Shown in pieces: positions 6,478-11,416 of a DNA stretch of 11,416 nt (positions are counted from its first letter, which is position 1; every line of letters begins with the position of its first letter). Made by a program: the position numbers and the translations under genes. The notes under the pieces were generated by a model. The model saw only the letters and a program-made list of their open reading frames with translations. It made no database searches and was not told the origin of the DNA. The DNA is from Massilia sp. GTDB lineage: Bacteria; Pseudomonadota; Gammaproteobacteria; Burkholderiales; Burkholderiaceae_D. Location: NCBI GenBank assembly GCA_003520365.1, contig DOUW01000322.1, positions 1 to 11,416 on the forward strand. The letters run 5' to 3'.

Positions 6478-7309
6478 CCGGACTGATACCATGGCCAAAG
6501 CACTCATTTCCGACGAACTCTGGTCCCTTATTGCAGTTCATCTCCCGGTGCACCCGCCGTCTCCGAAAGGTGGTCGACCACGGATCGGTGACCGGGCGAC
6601 ACTAACCGGGATTCTGTTCGTCCTTAGGACTGGAATACCATGGGAGTATCTGCCGCGTGAGCTTGGGTGCGGTAGCGGAATGACTTGCTGGCCGCGCCTG
6701 CACGAATGGACGCAGGCAGGTGTCTGGCAGAGTATCCACGAGGCTATACTGTGCCGGCTCCGCGAATACGACCAGATCGCGTGGGATCGAGCCTGCATTG
6801 ATGCCGCCAGCATGCCTTCGCCGCGAGGCGGCGAGCATACCGGCCGAAACCCAACTGATCGAGGCAAACTTGGCTGCAAACACCACATCCTTGTCGATCA
6901 GCGTGGCTTGCCGTTGGTAGCCCGGATCTCAGGTGCGCAAGTTCACGACTCCCGGCTGCTCATACCGATCGTCGAGGCAATCCCGGCCGTCAAAGGGTTG
7001 TCAGGCCGGGCGCGTAAGCGTTCAGGGAAACTGCACGCCGACCGTGCCTATGCATCACGAGCGCACCGTGCTTGGCTGCGCCGGCGAGGCATTGCTGCAC
7101 GCATCGCGAGATACGGCATCGAATCACGCGAACGGCTTGGCCGCTGGCGTTGGGTCGTCGAACGAACCCTCGGGTGGCTTCACCGATTTCGCAGACTGCG
7201 GATTCGCTACGAGCGCCGGGCGGACATTCATCAGGCCTTTCTCTTGCTAGCCTGCTCGCTCATCTGCTGGCGGTACGTGGACCGGTATTGTTAGAGATAC
7301 TAAGTCAGG
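6478..7309 (+). mobile_element. IS5-family insertion sequence (ends uncertain)
   Basis: An intact IS5-type transposase occupies most of this stretch. The ends are not certain. The best candidates are CCGGACTGA at 6478-6486 and the complement of CCTGACTTA at 7301-7309, an imperfect 9-bp inverted repeat with two mismatches. They are flanked by CTAG at 6474-6477 and TTAG at 7312-7315; these fit the YTAR target preference known for many IS5 elements but are not identical. No longer terminal repeat was found by eye, so the true ends could differ by tens of bases. Confidence 0.5.
6491..7294 (+). CDS. IS5-family DDE transposase
   Basis: This 267-residue single-frame transposase starts MAKALISDELWSLI. 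The N-terminal half contains the family block RATLTGILFVLRTGIPWEYLP and GCGSGMTCWPRLHEW (helix-turn-helix region). The RNase H-like core carries D104 (ACIDAAS), D184 (LHADRAY) and E224 (WVVERTLGWL), followed by RLRIRYERRADIHQAF, a signature of IS5 transposases. The motif PTDRGKLGCKHHILVD between the first two acidic residues is also typical. There is no frameshift or stop, so it is probably functional. It lies between the response regulator and the integrase region and reads away from the regulator. The first acidic motif is followed by AASMPSP where relatives often carry Ser-Ser-Val or similar; this is not expected to matter. Confidence 0.93.
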   Translation: MAKALISDELWSLIAVHLPVHPPSPKGGRPRIGDRATLTGILFVLRTGIPWEYLPRELGCGSGMTCWPRLHEWTQAGVWQSIHEAILCRLREYDQIAWDRACIDAASMPSPRGGEHTGRNPTDRGKLGCKHHILVDQRGLPLVARISGAQVHDSRLLIPIVEAIPAVKGLSGRARKRSGKLHADRAYASRAHRAWLRRRGIAARIARYGIESRERLGRWRWVVERTLGWLHRFRRLRIRYERRADIHQAFLLLACSLICWRYVDRYC

Positions 7310-7345
7310 TTTTAGTTCAAACAAGAGGGGTCAAGCCAGTATCTC
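7294..7345. repeat. Inverted repeat around the end of the IS5 transposase gene
   Basis: GAGATACT at 7294-7301 and its exact complement AGTATCTC at 7338-7345 are separated by 36 bp. The left arm starts at the last base of the transposase stop codon. The long loop and missing T-tract argue against an intrinsic terminator. It could be part of an older IS end or an accident. Confidence 0.3.
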
Positions 7346-7577
7346 CAGGCCTGCGGCATGGAAATCCGCCTGTTGCTCCCCATCTGCGCCGGTCGGGGCC
7401 TGTACGCGGATGCTGCCGGCTGGGCCATCTGGGCGCCGCCCATGCGCCAGCGCGCCGGCGGTGCTTTCCAGGCGACGCGTCCAGATCACGGCCGAGCCAG
7501 CGCCGGTCGACTTTCTGTAGCGGTTGGGCGCCAGCGGCGCAAACTAGATGCAGGTCCGCATCGTGCTGCTGGCGCAT
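7331..7577 (-). pseudogene. Possible frameshifted coding remnant, unrecognised
   Basis: On the minus strand a frame of about 70 codons runs from a TAG at 7546-7544 to a TGA at 7333-7331. Its composition is protein-like (NRYRKSTGAGSAVIW near the start, ADFHAAGLEILA at the end) and its third positions are GC-rich. Upstream coding-like sequence lies in another frame (RQQHDADLH from 7577), suggesting a one-base frameshift near 7546. The plus strand over the same bases also has a GC-rich open frame (7358-7579), so the strand assignment is not secure. I do not recognise a family. If real, it is the C-terminal stub of a gene broken by mobile-element activity. Confidence 0.25.
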
Positions 7578-7605
7578 AAGTCGTCATGGTACCTGTGCGG
7601 CCGAG

Positions 7606-8391
7606 CTATCTGGTGCTTGTAAGCCGTGGCTGGCATTCGGTCTGCGGGTTCACGCAAGTCTTGAGACTGCGGGCGCATACTGGCTGCGCCGATACTGCGC
7701 GCATGCGGCTTCTCTTGGGCTTAGCGTGTGGCGGCCTAGCTGCCGGCATTGTCAAGACGTTGGCTCGGCTGCTGGGTCTGCCGGCGAGTCGATTGCTCGT
7801 CGCTTCCGTAGTACTGGGAGATGTGGTCCATCCCGGTGGAGTAGGAAGGAGCAAGACAGGTTTGTACCGCAACATCTCGTGGGCTAGTTCAGTCTGCCCG
7901 AGCTGAACAAATAGGAGGGCGAAGGCCGGCGGGCATATATATGCCAAAAGCAGGGCGAGAACAAGCAACCACGCGAAGGCTCGACGGGTTAACGGTGTTG
8001 GAAGAATTAAGCGCCTATGGGCGCGAGGGAGAGTGCTGGCGGGAAGGGATGGGTTAGGCTTACGTGGCCGTCGGGGCCCGTCGCTGTCGCCATCACCATC
8101 GCTGTCTCCATCTCCGCTGCTGGCGTCACCTGCAGGCCCGGCGCCTGGTGAGCTTCCTGCGCTGGTTTCGCTCGATACGCTTGTCTCGGCAGCGGCCGCA
8201 AGCGCGATCGCCGGAACGGCCGACTTATTGTGTGCTTTTTCGCTCGTGCGTGTGACTCGAAGCGCATTAGCATAATGCGAACATGCGTCTTCATACATCT
8301 TTCTAAGGTGGTTGGGGCCAACCGGAACAACTGCGCCTGGCATACGGATGATCCGGAAACCGTGTGACGTGTTGATTTGTGGTGCGCTCAT
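7606..8391 (-). CDS. Hypothetical single-TM protein with acidic GDGDSD repeat
   Basis: A 261-codon frame starts at ATG 8391 (MSAPQINTSH). The first 55 residues look folded (GFRIIRMPGAVVPVGPNHL, then KMYEDACSHYANALRV). An Ala/Ser/Gly-rich linker follows with two tandem GDGDSD units (93-104), then a basic Pro/Arg stretch (106-136) and one clear membrane segment (about 138-163, AFAWLLVLALLLAYICPPAF). The last 90 residues are Pro/Ser/Thr/Arg-rich with less biased codons and may not be authentic; a plus-strand frame (7586-7906) overlaps them. I recognise no family. No strong ribosome-binding site precedes the ATG. The gene is divergent from the integrase gene across a 413-bp gap. It could be a cargo gene of the integrative element. 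The N-terminal half is the more credible part. Confidence 0.45.
   Translation of the reverse strand: MSAPQINTSHGFRIIRMPGAVVPVGPNHLRKMYEDACSHYANALRVTRTSEKAHNKSAVPAIALAAAAETSVSSETSAGSSPGAGPAGDASSGDGDSDGDGDSDGPRRPRKPNPSLPASTLPRAHRRLILPTPLTRRAFAWLLVLALLLAYICPPAFALLFVQLGQTELAHEMLRYKPVLLLPTPPGWTTSPSTTEATSNRLAGRPSSRANVLTMPAARPPHAKPKRSRMRAVSAQPVCARSLKTCVNPQTECQPRLTSTR
8080..8115. repeat. 18-bp imperfect tandem duplication encoding (GDGDSD)x2
   Basis: Two adjacent 18-bp units, 8098-8115 and 8080-8097 on the minus strand, encode GDGDSD twice in the hypothetical protein. They differ only at a few third codon positions, which suggests that the amino acids, not just the DNA, have been maintained. The D-x-D-x-D-G pattern resembles calcium-binding loops, but in a short low-complexity linker it may simply be a flexible acidic spacer. 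Confidence 0.6.
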
Positions 8392-8428
8392 AGTTGGGGT
8401 CTTTATAGTAATAACTTAAGGGTCGTCA

Positions 8429-8450
8429 CGCGGCGACACCGGCCGCCGCG
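8429..8450. repeat. GC-rich inverted repeat (7-bp arms)
   Basis: CGCGGCG at 8429-8435 and CGCCGCG at 8444-8450 are perfect complements around an 8-bp centre, lying 38 bp upstream of the hypothetical gene's start codon. As RNA it would fold into a stable hairpin in that gene's leader. It has no T-tract on either strand, so it is not a standard terminator. Confidence 0.5.
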
Positions 8451-8602
8451 CTAATTATCATTGTATGGCAATCCCATCCATGCTCGACACGGTGTTTTCC
8501 AGGGTACTTGACCGCAAGCGCCCGCTGGACAGGAGTCGTGTCGGCACATTTAGGTAGAAACGGCAGAATGAGCAGAACCACGTTCCTGGGGCTGGCTGTC
8601 CT

Positions 8603-8637
8603 TCGATGATAATTGCTATTATCATTGAAGCTTTTTT
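8603..8637 (+). terminator. AT-rich hairpin with T-tract (terminator-like or protein-binding palindrome)
   Basis: TCGATGATAAT (8603-8613) and ATTATCATTGA (8618-8628) pair with one mismatch around a 4-base loop and are followed by TTTTTT at 8632-8637. This fits an intrinsic terminator on the plus strand, although the stem is AT-rich and therefore weak. No plus-strand gene clearly ends here. The TGATAAT-n4-ATTATCA core also looks like an operator; a Fur-type box would need a 1-bp spacer, so Fur is not claimed. It lies 168 bp upstream of the integrase start and could be an integrase or regulator binding site. Confidence 0.4.
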
Positions 8638-8804
8638 GCTTGTTTTGGTCGTGAAACAGGTTTAGGATGAGGTATCCCGGCAGTTTGTACTGCCCCAAAC
8701 AGTCTGATACTGACCATCCGCATGTTCATACAAACCCGGACCGGCACACGCGCACCGCTTGGCGGTCACACTGCGCTCCCGCTCATCGCCTTCATGGTGG
8801 TGGC

Positions 8805-10625
8805 ATGACGCAGCACACCGACGTCGAACTGCCCGAACTGACCTACGACCGGGCCGACTATACGGCCCTGCGTGCCTACTGCCTCAAAATTCCGCTGCAG
8901 CGCATCGCTGACCTCTACTACAGCGAAGACAGCCCCCAGCTCGAACAGGGCCTGGAGCGCTGGCTCATCGACATGCGGAACAGGCTGGTCGAACGGGCCA
9001 TCGAGCACAACCCGCATATCGCCAGCATCCTGCAGGGAGCCCGCCAAGGCGGCGCGATCACGGCAAAGGCGCTCGACATCCTGATCCAGGCGGCCGAGAT
9101 GCCGAAAACGGCCCCTGGCCGCCTACAGAAGCTGTCTCAGTGGTTCCGCCCCAAAACCGCAGGCGCGTTCAGGGCCGAAGGCATACTGACGCTTGGCGAT
9201 CTGGTGGACCTGATCAACCGGCGCGGCCCCAGCTGGTGGCGCTCGGTGCCGCGGATCGGCACCGGTCGTGCCGGTGCCATCCTGCGCTTCCTGCGCCGCT
9301 GGCCCGACCAGCTCGGCGAAGTCGGTGTCGAACGGTCACACATCGAGCCCTTCGACGAACCGGGTCTTCTGCCCGTGCTCGATCCGCTCAGGAAGCGCGA
9401 GCTGGCGCCGCTGGGAACGTTCCAGCTGCCGGACTGGCTGTCCGGCGCGGATGGGGCCAACCGGGCGCCCGCGTTCTGCTTCATCTCCGCGCGCAACGAC
9501 CTCGACGCGGTCAACAGCTATCTGAACCGCTACCGGGGCCAGGATCACACCGAGCGCGCGTACCGCAAGGAACTCGAGCGCTTCATCCTCTGGTGTGCCC
9601 TCGTGGCGTGCAAGCCGATGTCGTCACTGCTGGTCGATGACTGCGAGGCGTACAAGAACTTCCTGCGCGCTCCCGTGCCGGAGTTCTGCGGCCCCCGCAC
9701 AGCCAGGACAAGCAGGCGCTGGAAACCGTTTGCAGACGAACCGATGAGCGCGGCGTCCCAGAAACAGGCCATCCTGGTGCTACGCGGTGCGTTTGACTGG
9801 CTGGTCAAGGTGCGCTACCTGGCCGGCAATCCGTGGGTCGCGGTGAAGGATCCCAAGGTGGTAAGGCAGGCCGAGGAGATGCAGATCGACCGGGCACTGC
9901 CCAGATCAGCATGGGACGCCGTTGTCGACGTGCTGACGCGGCAGGCGGAAGCCGAGGAGAATCATCAGGACAGGGTGGCACTCGCGGCAATCCTGCTGAT
10001 GGGCGACTCGGGCCTGCGTCGTGCCGAAGTCGCTGGCGCCCGGCGCCACAACCTGAAGCCGAGCCGCCACGCTGCCGGGGTGTGGCTGCTGGCTGTTCTC
10101 GGCAAGCGCAGTACCGTGCGCAAGGTACCGGTCAGCCAGCGGACAGTCGGGGCGTTGCGGGCGCACTGGCGCGATCGCGGGCTGGATCTTGACCAGCAGG
10201 TGGATGACCTGCCCCTGCTGGCGCCGGTTGTTGTGCCCGGGACCGGGGCGGCTCAGGCGAAGCACGCGGTCGGCAGCACGCACGGATACAGTGCGAACTC
10301 TTTCTATCACCTGGTGACCACGGCACTACGCCGAGTCCGCGAACACGCCGCAGCCGCGTCAGGCGCGGAAGCCCCGCTGTTCACACCGGAGGATATTGCC
10401 CAGCTCGAGAGTACTTCACCGCATGCTTTCCGGCACACGTTCGGCACGCTCGCAGTGGAAGACGAGATGCCGATCGTTGTGGCGCAGGACATCCTTGGAC
10501 ATGCAAGCGCCTCAACGACTGCGATTTACGTGAAGGCGAAGGAAAAACGCATTGCAGAGGCCGCGGAGCAGTACTACACCCGGAAACGAATCGGCACTGC
10601 ACCGAAGACCGAACCTAAGAAATAG
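8805..10625 (+). CDS. Large tyrosine recombinase / phage-type integrase (DUF3701-like N-terminus)
   Basis: Taking ATG 8805 (MTQHTDVELPEL) gives 606 residues. The same frame opens at ATG 8667, but the extra 46 residues are His/Arg/Thr-rich and unlike the rest. The N-terminal 180 residues resemble the DUF3701 region of large proteobacterial phage integrases and contain a helix-hairpin-helix-like piece (about 124-166, with VPRIGTGRAGAILRFL). A core-binding SAM-like domain covers about 230-345 (NSYLNRYRGQDHTERAYRKE). The catalytic domain has R405 (SGLRRAEVAGAR), K434 (GKRSTVRKVPVS), H540 and R543 (SPHAFRHTFGTLA), H566 (ILGHASASTT) and nucleophile Y575 (AIYVK). All active-site residues are present, so it should cut and rejoin DNA through a 3'-phosphotyrosine link. 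It has a coding strand separate from its neighbours and is followed by IS6 copy 2. It probably mobilised the island at some time; its att sites are not identified. Confidence 0.93.
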   Translation: MTQHTDVELPELTYDRADYTALRAYCLKIPLQRIADLYYSEDSPQLEQGLERWLIDMRNRLVERAIEHNPHIASILQGARQGGAITAKALDILIQAAEMPKTAPGRLQKLSQWFRPKTAGAFRAEGILTLGDLVDLINRRGPSWWRSVPRIGTGRAGAILRFLRRWPDQLGEVGVERSHIEPFDEPGLLPVLDPLRKRELAPLGTFQLPDWLSGADGANRAPAFCFISARNDLDAVNSYLNRYRGQDHTERAYRKELERFILWCALVACKPMSSLLVDDCEAYKNFLRAPVPEFCGPRTARTSRRWKPFADEPMSAASQKQAILVLRGAFDWLVKVRYLAGNPWVAVKDPKVVRQAEEMQIDRALPRSAWDAVVDVLTRQAEAEENHQDRVALAAILLMGDSGLRRAEVAGARRHNLKPSRHAAGVWLLAVLGKRSTVRKVPVSQRTVGALRAHWRDRGLDLDQQVDDLPLLAPVVVPGTGAAQAKHAVGSTHGYSANSFYHLVTTALRRVREHAAAASGAEAPLFTPEDIAQLESTSPHAFRHTFGTLAVEDEMPIVVAQDILGHASASTTAIYVKAKEKRIAEAAEQYYTRKRIGTAPKTEPKK

Positions 10626-10890
10626 GAGACTCACAAGGGCATTATTCAAGAGCTGGACGCGAAAGTAAAAATATTGCAGTAGTCACATCTGAAGCAAGCG
10701 TGCTTATTCCGTTTGGTAGGCAGGCGGTTGTCTCTCAATGCCGATGATGCCGGTGCACGTACATCGCGCATGACGTCAGCGATGAAGACAGTGCGGGTTC
10801 ACCGTGCTCAAACGTTGAACAGGAATATCCTTTGTAGTCCATTGATTTCTATTCAAAATCTTTACGAAAACCGAAAAACGTACTCTATAT
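10626..10890. other. Intergenic region between integrase and IS6 copy 2
   Basis: No convincing gene lies in this 265-bp stretch, which becomes A+T-rich toward the IS end. Just after the integrase stop, the same frame continues for 18 codons (10626-10682, GIIQELDAKVKILQ) behind AGGAG, but the codon at the expected start position is AAG. It may be the stub of a small downstream gene. No terminator hairpin was seen after the integrase. Confidence 0.45.
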
Positions 10891-11416
10891 GGCTCTGGTG
10901 CAAATTATGGATAAAGGCACGCCAACCTGCCGGTGCGCCGGCTGAGTTCACGCAGCCAGAACAGCTGCCCAGATTTCGGACGAAGTTTGCCCCTGAGTTC
11001 CCAGACCTCGTAAGTCGAACTGCCCTTTGCGAATGCGATGCATGAGCTCAATGCCTTGTATTGTCGTGGTAGCGGAAGTGAAGCTTTTCAAGCCCAGCAT
11101 CGGTCCAAGTCTGGATTTGACATTGCGATGGTCCTGCTCGATCAGATTGTTCAGATATTTTGACGAGCGAAGCTTCGTCAAGTCAGGAAGACGTCCCTGC
11201 TCTTGAAGTTCGCGAACGGCACGGTGGGAAGCGGCATAACCGTCCAGCGTAATAGTCTCGGGTGACCGGCCTTGAGAACGTATGGCTTTACGAAAGAATG
11301 CCTTGGCCGAAGCGACGTTGCGCCGCGGGCTGAGCCGAAAGTCGACGGTATTGCCAGCCGAGTCGACAGCCCGGTAGAGATAAGCCCACTGGCCGCGGAT
11401 CCTGACGTAGGTCTCG
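10891..11416 (-). mobile_element. IS6-family insertion sequence, copy 2 (cut by window edge)
   Basis: The left end GGCTCTGGTGCAAA at 10891-10904 is identical to that of copy 1 and is followed by the same sequence with scattered differences, in the same orientation. About 526 bp are inside the window. By eye there are about 42 differences from copy 1, including a 1-bp insertion between the IS end and the transposase stop. The right end and the target-site duplication lie outside. Together with copy 1 it brackets 8178 bp in direct orientation, the arrangement of an IS6-type pseudo-compound transposon. Confidence 0.92.
10948..11416 (-). CDS. IS6-family DDE transposase (copy 2), C-terminal part
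   Basis: The frame is open from the right window edge to the TGA-side stop at 10948, about 155 residues. It begins at the first catalytic motif (ETYVRIRGQWAYLY; the Asp itself lies just outside) and contains the second catalytic Asp (ITLDGYAASH) and the Glu (NLIEQDHRNVKSR). It is not truncated by mutation; an internal Met near 11181 is not the start. Compared with copy 1 it has few amino-acid changes (DASGK to DSAGN, V to I and R to G near RSQ, K to T in DLKKL, R to Q in TTIRGI, P to S in QTPSEI) despite many base changes. Most differences are therefore synonymous and both copies have been under selection or came from active relatives. Confidence 0.93.
   Translation of the reverse strand, partial: ETYVRIRGQWAYLYRAVDSAGNTVDFRLSPRRNVASAKAFFRKAIRSQGRSPETITLDGYAASHRAVRELQEQGRLPDLTKLRSSKYLNNLIEQDHRNVKSRLGPMLGLKSFTSATTTIQGIELMHRIRKGQFDLRGLGTQGQTSSEIWAAVLAA

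Larger units (their letters stand above)
8392..8804. other. Divergent intergenic region upstream of the integrase
   Basis: This 413-bp gap separates the minus-strand hypothetical gene from the integrase. It has lower G+C than the integrase gene and contains two inverted repeats (listed separately). A 90-codon minus-strand frame (8426-8698) crosses it, but it spans the AT-rich hairpin and has no recognisable product. If the integrase starts at the upstream ATG 8667 instead of 8805, the coding region would extend into this gap. Attachment-site or integrase-binding sequences are likely to lie here by analogy with other integrase genes, but no att core could be identified without the other junction. 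Confidence 0.5.

Noticed and set aside
7072..7887. Plus-strand open frame of 271 codons starting inside the IS5 transposase
   Set aside because: It starts in a shadow frame of the transposase and has Ser/Arg/Cys-rich composition typical of non-coding GC-rich frames.
8605..8628. Fur box at the AT-rich palindrome
   Set aside because: The TGATAAT/ATTATCA arms are separated by 4 bp instead of the 1 bp in the 7-1-7 Fur site, and no iron-related gene is nearby.
8426..8698. Minus-strand 90-codon frame upstream of the hypothetical gene
   Set aside because: It spans the AT-rich hairpin with T-tract, has no known motif, and no ribosome-binding site was evident. It could be a remnant but nothing supports a function.
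2713..10890. Recent composite transposon made of two identical IS copies
   Set aside because: The copies differ by roughly 8% in the aligned part and copy 1 lacks a target duplication, so a recent single event is unlikely. The direct-repeat arrangement is still recorded as a finding.
2713..10890. Inverted 8-bp duplications at the inner IS edges (GTATAGCG and the complement of CTCTATAT)
   Set aside because: Only 6 of 8 bases match. This could reflect a shared target preference for TATA-like sequence and is not enough to infer an inversion.
1..11416. CRISPR array, tRNA or rRNA genes
   Set aside because: No regularly spaced repeats and no recognisable tRNA T-loop or rRNA sequences were seen on reading by eye; a covariance-model scan would be needed to exclude small RNAs.

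Overview
The window looks like a piece of a GC-rich betaproteobacterial genome, probably Burkholderiales and perhaps an Oxalobacteraceae member such as Massilia. This guess rests on GC-rich coding DNA, a TolC-HlyD efflux operon of that style, a long phage-type integrase with a DUF3701-like N-terminus, and cytoplasmic FIST/histidine-kinase genes. No rRNA or tRNA gene was seen to confirm it. The right-hand two thirds are accessory DNA.

Layout. (1) Positions 1-1735, minus strand: a TolC-like outer-membrane channel gene followed 5 bp later by the start of a HlyD-type periplasmic adaptor that runs off the left edge. (2) 1890-2712: a complete IS6-family insertion sequence with 14-bp perfect terminal inverted repeats, inserted about 155 bp upstream of the efflux operon. 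(3) 2742-5610, minus strand: a tightly spaced pair made of a FIST-domain protein and a cytoplasmic hybrid histidine kinase with a C-terminal receiver. (4) 5941-6390, plus strand: a single-domain response regulator divergent from that pair. (5) about 6478-7309: an IS5-family element with an intact transposase. (6) 7295-8391: a poorly recognisable stretch with a possible broken coding remnant and a hypothetical single-TM protein with an acidic GDGDSD repeat. (7) 8805-10625, plus strand: an intact large tyrosine recombinase. (8) 10891 to the right edge: a second IS6-family copy in the same orientation as the first, cut by the window end.

How it fits together. FIST protein, hybrid kinase and single-domain regulator form a plausible signalling module: FIST would bind a small molecule, the kinase would autophosphorylate on His203, and phosphate could go to its own receiver (Asp488) or to the separate regulator (Asp56). 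No output domain or Hpt protein is visible, so the final effect is unknown. The module and the integrase sit between two directly repeated IS6 copies. These copies differ at roughly 8% of the aligned bases, with the differences concentrated in one half, and copy 1 lacks a target-site duplication. The segment therefore looks like an old, rearranged island rather than a freshly formed composite transposon.
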